Origin: Bacteroidales bacterium MB20-C3-3
GTDB taxonomy: Bacteria; Bacteroidota; Bacteroidia; Bacteroidales; UBA932
DNA: 64,000 bases
Direction: 5' to 3'
Assembly: GCA_035609245.1 (NCBI GenBank)
Contig: CP141202.1
Coordinates: forward strand, 310,001-374,000
Under the pieces are notes generated by a model. It had not been told where the DNA came from. It was given only the letters and a program-made list of their open reading frames with translations, and searched no databases. The position numbers were made by a program, and so were the translations under genes. Shown here piece by piece: positions 56,295 to 64,000 of the stretch. Positions within the stretch are counted from its first letter, which is position 1, and the number at the start of each line of letters is the position of its first letter.

Positions 56295-58100
56295 ATGCAG
56301 ATTAAAATTTTAAGAAGAGTACTATTAGGAATACTATTTTTATTTACAGTTTCCCAGTTACTTCCCTCTTGTGCCAATACAACAGCTCCCCCTTCCGGAG
56401 GAGAAAAGGATACTCTTGCACCTATTCTTTTAAAAGTTAATCCGGATACTAACAAGATTAACTTTCCTGTTTATGGTCAAAAAATAGAGCTAACATTTAA
56501 CGAGTATGTAGTTCTTAAAGATGCTGAAAAAAATATTGTTGTCTCTCCTCCCGTTAAAAAAAGAATTGAGACTAAGGTAAGAGGAAAAAGTATTATTGCA
56601 GAATTTCCGGATTCACTTAAATCTGAGACAACATACAATATTGCATTCAATAGTTCAATTGCCGACAATAACGAAGGGAACTTGTTGCCCCCCTACAGGT
56701 ACTCTTTCTCTACGGGTGCAAATATTGACTCGTTGATTGCAACTGCAGAAATACTGGATGCTTTTACTCTTTTACCTATTCCCAATGCGACTTTGGCTTT
56801 TTACGAAAATCATTCGGACTCTGTGCTTTACAACACTTTACCTTCTGCTATTGCAAAAAGTGATAAATGGGGCTATTTCACTATCACAAATTTAAAGCAT
56901 GTTCCCTACAGAGTCATTGCATTCACCGATGACAATGGGAATAACATATATAATCCGGAAAACGAAAAGCTTGCTTTTCTTGATACGCTTTTCTCTCCTG
57001 TCAAGGTAATGAAGAGAGGGATGGAGGAACTTAAATATGTTGATCCAAAAGATACTACTGCCTCTCTGGCTAGAAAAAGTGATTTCAGACTATATCTTTT
57101 TAAAGAGGAGAATGACAAACAGTTTATAAAAAAACACGAAAGAGTATCTGAAAATTCTGGTTATGTTAAGTTTAATGCATCTGATGTAATGATTGATTCG
57201 TTAGGCTTTAAAGAAATTGACTCTGTTAATCTTATAAAGCAATTTAACATAAAACGCGATAGTCTGGTTTTGTGGATTAAAGGAGACATTAAAAGAATAC
57301 CTGATACATTAAACCTTGATATTAAATATTATAAAACAGATTCAACAGACAAGTTAACATTGGCCAGAGAATCTCTGAGATTTCCTTTACCAAGGAAGGC
57401 CAAACAACAAGATCAGAGAGTTAAAGACAGACCGGAAAAAAGATCAAATCTTCTTGAGCTGAAGCTTGATGCAACTCCTGCTATGGTAGAGAAGGATGGT
57501 TACCAGATTATCTTTCCTGCTCCTATTGAAATAGTTTCCTCTGACAGCATAAAGTTTACTTCTTTAACGACTAAAGGAGTGGAAAAAGTAGAAAAATACA
57601 GAATAATTCCTGATAGTATTGAGATCCGAAAGTACATCATCAAGCCTGAAATAACTCTTCAACAGGGATTTGATTACATATTGTCATTAGGGAAGGGTGC
57701 ATTCAAAGATATATCAGGTAATACAAATGACTCAACTGCCAACAAAATAATGCTTCCAAAAAGCGAACAGCTGGGAAGAATCGATTTAGATGTTTCTGGT
57801 ATTAATAGTGGTTCTTTTGTTATTGAGCTGATAAATCAATCCAGGGATAAAATATTCAGGTCATATAAAATCTCATCCGATTCAAAAATTGAATTTAAAT
57901 ATCTGGACCCCGGTAAATATTCAATAAGGATATTCAGAGACACAAATGGAAATGGTATATTGGATTCCGGTATCTTAAAGGAGAGAAAACAACCTGAAAT
58001 GGTTAGATTATATAAAATGCCATCCGGATCAGAAATTATTGACTTAAAAGAGGGAATGGAAATTATGCAGAGTATAAATCTTAATGAGATCTTTAAATGA
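56295..58100 (+). CDS. Ig-like (SbsA Big_5) domain lipoprotein
   Basis: A 601-residue lipoprotein with lipobox LLPSC (Cys26). The mature protein opens with a proline-rich stretch (TTAPPSGGEKDTLAPILLKVNP), then a Big_5/SbsA-type Ig domain (about 40-140, IELTFNEYVVLKDAEKNIVV, YSFSTG), followed by a CarboxypepD-like module (about 150-220) and an all-beta C-terminal part with a final prealbumin-like domain (FKYLDPGKYSIRIFRDTNGN). Conserved in Bacteroidetes; role unknown, likely outer-membrane. It overlaps the following barrel gene by four bases (ATGA). Confidence 0.83.
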   Translation: MQIKILRRVLLGILFLFTVSQLLPSCANTTAPPSGGEKDTLAPILLKVNPDTNKINFPVYGQKIELTFNEYVVLKDAEKNIVVSPPVKKRIETKVRGKSIIAEFPDSLKSETTYNIAFNSSIADNNEGNLLPPYRYSFSTGANIDSLIATAEILDAFTLLPIPNATLAFYENHSDSVLYNTLPSAIAKSDKWGYFTITNLKHVPYRVIAFTDDNGNNIYNPENEKLAFLDTLFSPVKVMKRGMEELKYVDPKDTTASLARKSDFRLYLFKEENDKQFIKKHERVSENSGYVKFNASDVMIDSLGFKEIDSVNLIKQFNIKRDSLVLWIKGDIKRIPDTLNLDIKYYKTDSTDKLTLARESLRFPLPRKAKQQDQRVKDRPEKRSNLLELKLDATPAMVEKDGYQIIFPAPIEIVSSDSIKFTSLTTKGVEKVEKYRIIPDSIEIRKYIIKPEITLQQGFDYILSLGKGAFKDISGNTNDSTANKIMLPKSEQLGRIDLDVSGINSGSFVIELINQSRDKIFRSYKISSDSKIEFKYLDPGKYSIRIFRDTNGNGILDSGILKERKQPEMVRLYKMPSGSEIIDLKEGMEIMQSINLNEIFK

Positions 58101-58720
58101 AACGGATTGGGCTGGTTATTTTTTTAATTATTTCCATATCTGTGAATCTTCAATCTCAGAACAAGGTTCATATGGCCGGTGTTAGAATGGGCTATAATAT
58201 AAGTAATGTTAATTATTCCCCTCCTAAAGATCACAGTCCTGTTAACACCATTAAAAACTACTCATTATTATATACTTATTATCATGATCTTTGGGGGGCT
58301 TCACCATATTTTGGATTTCAGACAGGGGTGTCTCACCTGGAGACAGGATTTGAAATGGGAGGAACCAGATATATCACAGAGATGTATCAAATTCCTTTAG
58401 TTTCACAGTTTCATATAGATTTCTGGAAAATGCGCCTTCTTTTAAATATTGGAGGATATGGTGCATACAGAAATAAAAGGCTAGAACCTGAATCATATAC
58501 ATTTGAACCTGATGATTACAGAATGGAGTTTGGAATAATTGCAGGAGGAGGATTAGCTGTTGTTTTAAAGCCCTTTGAAGTTCATCTGGAAGCGAATTAT
58601 AACTACTCTTTTACCTATCTGCACGATCCAAGAAAAGGAGATTCTGCAAGACCTCTCTACTCCTACCCTAATCAGTTCATAATTAGTGCATCTCTTTTCT
58701 TCCATATTAAATCAAAATGA
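58097..58720 (+). CDS. Small outer-membrane beta-barrel protein (PorT/OMP_b-brl type)
   Basis: A 207-residue exported barrel protein. Signal peptide about 1-20 (ISVNLQSQ), then about eight amphipathic strands (for example SPYFGFQTGVSHLETGF, MRLLLNIGGYGAYRNK, FGIIAGGGLAVVLK) and a closing strand FIISASLFFHI. The layout fits the porT-like outer-membrane family. Neighbours are translationally coupled: ATGA overlaps on both sides (lipoprotein gene before, ispG after). Confidence 0.82.
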   Translation: MKRIGLVIFLIISISVNLQSQNKVHMAGVRMGYNISNVNYSPPKDHSPVNTIKNYSLLYTYYHDLWGASPYFGFQTGVSHLETGFEMGGTRYITEMYQIPLVSQFHIDFWKMRLLLNIGGYGAYRNKRLEPESYTFEPDDYRMEFGIIAGGGLAVVLKPFEVHLEANYNYSFTYLHDPRKGDSARPLYSYPNQFIISASLFFHIKSK

Positions 58721-60075
58721 AAAAAGTAATTGTTAAAGTAGGTAATATCTATTTTGGAGGAGATTATCCAATTGTGGTTCAAACAATGTGCAACACTCCT
58801 ACTCAGGATATTGATGCTTCTTTTAAACAGTGCGTAAATCTCTCTAATTCAGGAGCTCAGTTAATTCGCCTTACCACACAAGGGATGAAAGAGGTGGAGG
58901 CTTTATCGGAAGTTAAAAGAAGGCTCAGAGATTCAGGAATCACTACACCACTATCTGCCGATGTCCATTTTACTGCCGATGTAGCTATTGCCGTTGCCGA
59001 ATATGCAGACAAGGTGAGAATTAATCCGGGCAATTTTGCCCGTGATATAAATGTAGCTAAAGAAAAATTCTCCAAACTTATTGAAATATGCAAAAAAAGA
59101 GGAGTTGCAATTAGGATTGGTGTTAATCACGGATCTCTGGGACCAAGAATAATTGAAAAATTTGGAGATTCACCTCTCGGCATGAAGGAGTCTGCAATGG
59201 AGTGGATAAAAATGGCTGAAGAAAATAATTTTGATCAGATTATTATCTCACTTAAGGCGAGTAATACTTTGATTATGACACAAGCATATCGCCTGCTCTT
59301 TTCCGAGTTTAAGGAGAGAGGAGTCTCCTATCCTTTACATCTTGGAGTAACAGAGGCTGGTAACGGAGAATCCGGAAGAGTGAAATCTGCTGTAGGATTA
59401 GCTGCCCTTTTATCTGAAGGAATTGGTGATACTATAAGAGTATCACTTACAGAAGATCCTGTCAGAGAGATTCCTGTCGCTGATTATATTGCAAAATATT
59501 TTTCAACCAGAAAAACAAATTACAGATATCATCCATCAAATTTTTCAGGCGAGAGCTTACCTGTTATTATTAGTGAGAATTATAGTGAAAGATCTTGGGA
59601 TGAATTCATTATAAAAGCATCCTGCGAATTAGGACCCCTTCTTCTTGACAAACTGATTGATGATGTAAAATTGTCAGTAAATGTAGGCGGAAAAGAGGTA
59701 TCAAGAGAGAGAGTGTCAAGTTTTCGTGATGAACTTCTTCAGGCTGCGCGGAGGGTGTTCACAAAACCAGAATATATAGCCTGCCCGGGTTGCGGAAGAA
59801 CTCTTTTTAATTTAGAATCTGTTTTTGAGGAGGTAAAACGCAGAACAGCACATCTTAAAGGTTATAATATTGCCGTAATGGGATGTGTCGTTAACGGACC
59901 TGGTGAAATGGCTGATGCTGACTACGGTTATGTTGGTGAGGGTAAGAACAAAGTGAGTATCTACAGGGGAAAAGAACCTGTTTACAGATCAGTTCCACAA
60001 GAGGAGGCAATTAACAAATTGCTTGAGCTTATTGAGGAAGACGCTCGCAATAAACTCTTCCGCCCTCGAATTTAG
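58717..60075 (+). CDS. ispG: 4-hydroxy-3-methylbut-2-enyl diphosphate synthase IspG, shortened long-type
   Basis: Seventh step of the MEP isoprenoid pathway: reduces MEcPP to HMBPP with a [4Fe-4S] cluster. The TIM barrel (about 1-265) and the C-terminal cluster domain with CPGCGRT (Cys356, Cys359), MGCVVNGPGEMADADYG (Cys390 and Glu) are complete. Motifs EAGNGESGRVKS and SLTEDPVREI are those of the long plant/Bacteroidetes form, which has an extra ~250-residue domain between barrel and cluster domain; here that insert is only about 85-90 residues. At 452 residues it lies between the E. coli (372) and long (600+) types. The 3' end overlaps convergent nfeD by 47 bp. Confidence 0.95.
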   Translation: MKKVIVKVGNIYFGGDYPIVVQTMCNTPTQDIDASFKQCVNLSNSGAQLIRLTTQGMKEVEALSEVKRRLRDSGITTPLSADVHFTADVAIAVAEYADKVRINPGNFARDINVAKEKFSKLIEICKKRGVAIRIGVNHGSLGPRIIEKFGDSPLGMKESAMEWIKMAEENNFDQIIISLKASNTLIMTQAYRLLFSEFKERGVSYPLHLGVTEAGNGESGRVKSAVGLAALLSEGIGDTIRVSLTEDPVREIPVADYIAKYFSTRKTNYRYHPSNFSGESLPVIISENYSERSWDEFIIKASCELGPLLLDKLIDDVKLSVNVGGKEVSRERVSSFRDELLQAARRVFTKPEYIACPGCGRTLFNLESVFEEVKRRTAHLKGYNIAVMGCVVNGPGEMADADYGYVGEGKNKVSIYRGKEPVYRSVPQEEAINKLLELIEEDARNKLFRPRI

Positions 60076-61372
60076 TTACCACAAGTTCTTCACCTTTATC
60101 TGCCATCCCAAACTCAATTGTAGCGTCATACCATTTCCCCTCTATTTCAATCTTCCCGGCGGGACGAAGGCAGCTTGCAGCTATTCCAACCTTTCCAATT
60201 AAGTTGTTATTAATATCTTCAACGCCTATATAGCCTTTACTGGAATCTAATTTTGTCCTTAGTGCAAGATGGGAAAAACTTTTTCCGGGAAAAACTCTTC
60301 CTGCAAGCCATATTGAGACAACTAATGAAGATAGTGCAGAAACCATTACTATCGAGAGTGGCTTAACAATGACTATAAAATTCAAATTTCCTTTGAAGTA
60401 AAAAAGGTTATTGTCAATCATTGCAAAGACAAGTGCTAATATTGTTAAGGTTATTCCAGATATTCCTGCAATTCCAAACCCGGGGATTATAAAGATCTCT
60501 GCAATAATCAGCAGGATCCCTGCTGCAAAGAGAAGAATTTCCCAATTTTCAGCTAAACCCTCAAGATATAGTGGCGCAAAATATAGCAGAGCAGCAATAA
60601 CTGCAGCTGCAGATGGAAAACCAATTCCGGGACTTTGAAGTTCAAAATAGAGCCCTCCTATTATAACCATAAGTAACAATCCCTGAATAACCGGTGAGAG
60701 CAGAAATGAAATAACTTCATCAGTAAATGAAATTTCCATCTCCTCTAAAATATAATTATCACCATTTGTGAGAAGGGTGGCTACATCCTGAATCTTTTCA
60801 GCAAATCCTTCACAGTAATTATTTTCAATAGCTTCTTCCATTGTAAAACTAAGTACTTTAAGGCTATCATCTCCAGTGCTTGATGCAACAATTGTGGGGT
60901 CAACCATTGCCTCTGCAATCTTTGGGTCCCTCCCGTTTGCCTGTGCTGTGGACCTCATCATTGCCCGCATAAATGACTGATATTTATCAGGCATTGGCTC
61001 TCCGTTCTGATTCACGACTGTAGCAGCACCAATTGTGCTCCCTGTTGTCATATAAATGGAATCACACGCTATACTAATTAAAGCTCCGGCCGATACAGCC
61101 TGATTATCAATGAAAGCAGCTATAGGAACAGGGAATCTGAGGAGAGCACTTCTCATACTATCTGCTGAAGCCACTGCACCACCGTATGTGTTTAATTGTA
61201 CTATTACAAAGTCATAACCCTTTTCATCAGCTTGTTGAAGACCTTTAGATAAGGTACGCTCTGTTGCCTTAGAAATCTCTCCTTTTACAGGTATAACAAA
61301 TATCCTCTTCTCCTGACTACTCGAGATGAAAGGAAGAAATATAAGAATTACTGAGAGAAGAACTTTAAACAT
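60029..61372 (-). CDS. NfeD-family membrane-bound serine protease
   Basis: A 447-residue protein with a signal peptide (1-20, LIFLPFISSSQ), a ClpP-like serine protease domain (about 22-220) with Ser94 in DNQAVSAGALIS and Lys130 in MPDKYQSF as the likely dyad, five or so membrane helices (about 230-370), and a C-terminal NfeD OB-fold domain (about 380-447, KGYIGVEDINNNLIGKVGIA). Such full-length proteins are thought to process stomatin-like partners, but no stomatin/SPFH gene is adjacent. ATG 61372 is chosen; the frame open to 61612 runs through the divergent dipeptidase gene. Confidence 0.9.
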   Translation of the reverse strand: MFKVLLSVILIFLPFISSSQEKRIFVIPVKGEISKATERTLSKGLQQADEKGYDFVIVQLNTYGGAVASADSMRSALLRFPVPIAAFIDNQAVSAGALISIACDSIYMTTGSTIGAATVVNQNGEPMPDKYQSFMRAMMRSTAQANGRDPKIAEAMVDPTIVASSTGDDSLKVLSFTMEEAIENNYCEGFAEKIQDVATLLTNGDNYILEEMEISFTDEVISFLLSPVIQGLLLMVIIGGLYFELQSPGIGFPSAAAVIAALLYFAPLYLEGLAENWEILLFAAGILLIIAEIFIIPGFGIAGISGITLTILALVFAMIDNNLFYFKGNLNFIVIVKPLSIVMVSALSSLVVSIWLAGRVFPGKSFSHLALRTKLDSSKGYIGVEDINNNLIGKVGIAASCLRPAGKIEIEGKWYDATIEFGMADKGEELVVTKFEGGRVYCERLPQ

Positions 61373-61382
61373 AATATAGGTA

Positions 61383-61412
61383 TTGGATTTGGTAAAGATA
61401 ATGCTATTTTTG
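61383..61412 (+). promoter_or_regulatory. Promoter of the C69 dipeptidase gene
   Basis: TTG (61383-61385), a 19-base spacer and TATTTTTG (61405-61412) match the Bacteroidetes -33/-7 consensus with standard spacing. It lies 24 bases before the ATG in the 64-bp gap shared with divergent nfeD. Confidence 0.65.
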
Positions 61413-61436
61413 CATAAACAACAAACCTGAATTTCT

Positions 61437-63044
61437 ATGAATTTTAAGAGACTATCCCTAATGTTGTTTGTAGTTCTGTTGAGCGGAATTACAACTGCAC
61501 AGACACAATGGATCCCGGTTAATCCGGATGATGAGAATTTTGCAGAGAGTTGCACATCTATTATGGTTGGCAAAAAAGCGAGCACAGATGGATCTGTTAT
61601 GACTGCCCACACTTGTGACTCTAACTATCGGACTTGGGTGGAGATGACAGCCAGAAAAAAGTTTAAACCGGGAGAGACAGAGCCTGTATATTGGGGGGTA
61701 CTTCATAATGAAGAGCCGTGGGATACCAGAAATGTTACAGAGAAGGGCAGAATCCCAGCTGTTGAAGAGACTTTTGCTTTTTTAAATACAGCGTACCCTT
61801 GCCTGAACGAGAAACAGCTTGCAATGGGTGAGACAACAATAACAGGCAGAGATGTTCTGGTAAACAAGAACGGTCTGTTTCTTATAGAGGAACTGGAAAG
61901 AGTAGCCCTTCAAAGATGCAGTACGGCAAGAGATGCTATTAAACTAATCGGAAAACTTGCTGAAACATATGGATATGGTGATTCAGGTGAGTGCCTTACT
62001 ATTGCTGATAAAAAAGAGGTTTGGCAACTGGAAATTTTTGGTTCCGGAGCCGGGAAACCATCTGCTATTTGGGTAGCACAAAGAATTCCCGATGACCATG
62101 TTGGAATATCGGCCAATATTCCACGAATCTCGAATGTTAATTTTAATGATCCCGAGAACTTCATGTATAGTTCAGATATCAAAGAGAGATGTATCAAACT
62201 CGGACTATGGGATGGAAAAGAGGAGTTTAAATTTTGGAAAATTAATAATGGCAGAAAGCCGTTCTCTATAAGAGAATTTTTTGTACTGAACTCTGTTGCT
62301 CCGTCATTGAGTCTTAAATATGATTCAGAAGAGCTCCCGTTCTCAGTAAAACCTGATAAAAAAATATCCGTAAGAGATGTTATGGCATTTTACAGACATA
62401 CTTATGAAGGTACTGAGTGGGATCAGACAAAGAATCTGGTAGCAGAAGTTACAAGAAGAGATGCTAAAGGGAACGAGTACAAAGAACAGATCAGGCCTGT
62501 TTCAAATTTTATGAGTAATGAAATGAGAGCTCTCCTCAATACTATAAAACCTGGAGTTACTGAAAGAGTTAGGGGGATTGCCGTTATACAGTGCTCTTAC
62601 TCTCATATAATACAATTGAGAGATTGGCTTCCAGATGAAATTGGTGGTGTTGCCTATTTCTCATTTGATAATCCAGCGCAAAGTCCTAGAATCCCAATTT
62701 ATTCGGGAACAATTTCTCTTCCAAAGTCATTTCATATATGCGGACAACACAGGTATCGTGAAGACGCTGCTATATGGGCGTTTAGAGAGACAAACAGAAT
62801 TGCAACAATAAACTGGGATAAGACTAGAGGAATTCTTGAACCAGAGATTGCCAGATTTGAAGAGGAGATGTTCAATAGTGCTCCATCGGTAGAAAAGCAA
62901 GCTGAAAAGCTTATAAAAGAGGGTAAAGTGGACAAGGCAAAAGAGATCCTTACAAACCACACAAACAGTTTTGCTCTCTCGACAATGAAGAGATGGCAGG
63001 ATATGAAAGCCCAACTATGGTCGGTATTTGCCAGGGCAATGTAA
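61437..63044 (+). CDS. Secreted C69-family dipeptidase
   Basis: A 535-residue Ntn-hydrolase-fold peptidase. A signal peptide (about 1-22, SGITTAQ) and a short propeptide precede the presumed catalytic nucleophile Cys39 in AESCTSIMVGKKASTDGS, which would be exposed by cleavage of the Ser38-Cys39 bond. Further family stretches include GRDVLVNKNGLFLIEELERVALQR, DSGECLTIADKKEVWQLEIFG and IRDWLPDEIGGVAYFSFDNP. Dipeptidases of this family help Bacteroidetes use peptides in the periplasm. A good -33/-7 promoter precedes it. Confidence 0.92.
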   Translation: MNFKRLSLMLFVVLLSGITTAQTQWIPVNPDDENFAESCTSIMVGKKASTDGSVMTAHTCDSNYRTWVEMTARKKFKPGETEPVYWGVLHNEEPWDTRNVTEKGRIPAVEETFAFLNTAYPCLNEKQLAMGETTITGRDVLVNKNGLFLIEELERVALQRCSTARDAIKLIGKLAETYGYGDSGECLTIADKKEVWQLEIFGSGAGKPSAIWVAQRIPDDHVGISANIPRISNVNFNDPENFMYSSDIKERCIKLGLWDGKEEFKFWKINNGRKPFSIREFFVLNSVAPSLSLKYDSEELPFSVKPDKKISVRDVMAFYRHTYEGTEWDQTKNLVAEVTRRDAKGNEYKEQIRPVSNFMSNEMRALLNTIKPGVTERVRGIAVIQCSYSHIIQLRDWLPDEIGGVAYFSFDNPAQSPRIPIYSGTISLPKSFHICGQHRYREDAAIWAFRETNRIATINWDKTRGILEPEIARFEEEMFNSAPSVEKQAEKLIKEGKVDKAKEILTNHTNSFALSTMKRWQDMKAQLWSVFARAM

Positions 63045-63073
63045 TTGATTAATGTTTTTTTGAATTTTATACA

Positions 63074-63081
63074 TAACTTTG
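63074..63081 (+). promoter_or_regulatory. Candidate -7 element for carA
   Basis: TAACTTTG matches TAnnTTTG and lies 35 bases before the carA ATG. No -33 element at the usual distance. No pyrimidine attenuator is recognisable in the short leader. Confidence 0.4.
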
Positions 63082-63115
63082 CACACATATAATTAAAGAA
63101 ATTTAAGAAAAAGAG

Positions 63116-64000
63116 ATGCACAAATACAAATCCGCAACACTCTTTCTTGAGGATGGAACAGAGTTTTCCGGCTACTCATTTGGAAACGACCAAGCCATTG
63201 ATGGTGAGGTCGTTTTTTCTACAGCTATGGTTGGCTATCCTGAAAGTTTGACAGACCCCTCCTATTCCGGTCAAATCCTATGCGTAACTTATCCACTTGT
63301 AGGAAATTACGGAGTACCCGAAGAGACTATAACAAATAACCTATCTTCATTTTATGAATCAGAAAAAATTCATGTGAGAGGGTTAATCATATCTGATTAT
63401 TCATTTTCCTACAGTCACTGGAATGCCTCAAGAAGCCTTGATGAGTGGCTAAAAGAACAAGGTATCCCGGGTATATTTGGCATTGACACAAGGGAGCTCA
63501 CAAAAGTTCTGAGAGAAAAGGGATCAATGTTGGGTAAGATTGTTCCGGAGGGCACAACCTTGAACACATTAGAAGATCCTAATCTAATCAATCAGGTTGA
63601 TGTAGTAAGCTGCAAAGAGGTACTCAAGTATGGGTCAGGATTAAAGAGAGTCGTGCTTGTAGATTGCGGAGTTAAACATAATATAATAAGGTGTTTTGTA
63701 AACCGGGGTGTTGAGGTTATCAGGGTTCCATGGAATTACGATTTCAGCACTATTGAATATGATGGACTGTTTATCTCTAATGGTCCGGGAGATCCCAATC
63801 ATTGCGTTGAAGCTGTTATAAATATCCAAAAGGCCATAGAAAAAGAGAAACCTATTTTTGGTATTTGCATGGGTAATCAACTCTTGTCAAAAGCTGCTGG
63901 AGCATCAATTTTTAAACTTAAATACGGGCACAGAAGTCATAATCAGCCTGTAAGAATGTTTGGTACAAACAGATGTTATATTACATCCCAAAATCACGGT
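63116..64000 (+). CDS. carA: Carbamoyl-phosphate synthase small (glutaminase) subunit, 5' part
   Basis: The gene runs off the window after 295 codons. CarA cleaves glutamine and passes ammonia to CarB for carbamoyl phosphate, used for pyrimidines and arginine. The N-terminal CPSase domain is complete (LFLEDGTEFSGYSFGND, VFSTAMVGYPESLTDPSYSG, GIFGIDTRELTKVLREKG), and the class I glutaminase domain begins (VLVDCGVKHNIIR, FISNGPGDPNH) with the nucleophile Cys in FGICMGNQLL. The GNQ in place of the GHQ of enterics is, as I recall, normal for Bacteroidetes CarA. The catalytic His/Glu pair lies beyond the window. Confidence 0.97.
   Translation, partial: MHKYKSATLFLEDGTEFSGYSFGNDQAIDGEVVFSTAMVGYPESLTDPSYSGQILCVTYPLVGNYGVPEETITNNLSSFYESEKIHVRGLIISDYSFSYSHWNASRSLDEWLKEQGIPGIFGIDTRELTKVLREKGSMLGKIVPEGTTLNTLEDPNLINQVDVVSCKEVLKYGSGLKRVVLVDCGVKHNIIRCFVNRGVEVIRVPWNYDFSTIEYDGLFISNGPGDPNHCVEAVINIQKAIEKEKPIFGICMGNQLLSKAAGASIFKLKYGHRSHNQPVRMFGTNRCYITSQNHG

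Noticed and set aside
61373-61612. 80-codon N-terminal extension of the NfeD-family protein
   Set aside because: It runs antisense through the start of the C69 dipeptidase and through its promoter, and the protein has a normal signal peptide beginning at 61372.
63860-63880. GNQ instead of GHQ after the nucleophile Cys of CarA, a possible dead glutaminase
   Set aside because: As I recall this variant is usual in Bacteroidetes CarA, and the motif is otherwise intact.

Overview
The window is AT-rich and almost fully coding. It carries about 50 protein genes and no rRNA, recognisable tRNA, insertion sequence, prophage or CRISPR array. The gene set points to the Bacteroidetes, most likely an anaerobic, fermentative or H2-metabolising member of the Bacteroidales. 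The evidence is a TamL-type lipoprotein BamA homologue, a PCMD-domain lipoprotein, a NagB/PIG-L fusion, a split YjbH-like outer-membrane module, long-type IspG, PPi-dependent phosphofructokinase, and promoters of the TTTG / TAnnTTTG type. HydG (the [FeFe]-hydrogenase maturase), a flavodiiron protein and an Etf/acyl-CoA dehydrogenase operon suggest life at low oxygen. No species can be named from sequence alone.

Layout. 1-510: end of a CDF metal exporter, closed by a strong hairpin. 561-4529 (-): DUF3467, etfB, etfA and acyl-CoA dehydrogenase as one operon. 4611-13645 (+): a tight run of valS, a large PCMD lipoprotein, a YbgC-like thioesterase, tatA, tatC, an ABC-F ATPase and rlmB, meeting a convergent arginine decarboxylase / SpoU methylase pair (15730-13602). 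15877-18150 (+): tamL. 23058-18153 (-): rlmD, an AlkD-like glycosylase, mnmE and rmuC. 23132-27647 (+): a secreted carboxypeptidase-regulatory-domain protein, rarA and the NagB/PIG-L fusion, ending at an intrinsic terminator. 27763-33213 (+): a complete pyruvate (or branched-chain 2-oxoacid) dehydrogenase complex E1a-E1b-E2-E3 plus a lipoate ligase, which together would make and lipoylate the complex. 33252-35833 (+): a hybrid histidine kinase coupled to a YedK/HMCES-type SRAP protein. 36292-35849 (-): Hsp20. 37799-36432 (-): a secreted alpha/beta hydrolase.

37802-42960 (-) is the most unusual region. A three-gene envelope module is made of a C-terminal YjbH-like barrel, a lipoprotein and an N-terminal YjbH-like barrel. 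It has been tandemly duplicated, and in the second unit only the lipoprotein survives intact between two deleted remnants. A near-consensus Bacteroidetes promoter drives the module. Divergently, 43012-45103 (+) is umuD - vanZ-like - umuC, whose -7 promoter element lies within a perfect palindrome (candidate SOS operator). 47946-45084 (-): PPi-phosphofructokinase and a GH13 alpha-amylase; an 18-bp perfect inverted repeat sits just inside the amylase gene.

48015-60075 (+): ligA, a flavodiiron protein, a FlK-like thioesterase, a YihY membrane protein, hydG, rel/spoT, an Ig-like lipoprotein, a small beta-barrel protein and ispG with an unusually short insert. 61372-60029 (-): a membrane serine protease of the NfeD family. 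61437-63044 (+): a secreted C69 dipeptidase. 63116-64000 (+): the start of carA.

Most of the window is ordinary core genome. I found no clear defence island or new enzyme system. The leads worth following are the duplicated split-YjbH module, the umuD-vanZ-umuC operon with its operator-like palindrome, the coding-region hairpin in the amylase gene, the NagB domain that has lost catalytic residues, and the intermediate-length IspG.
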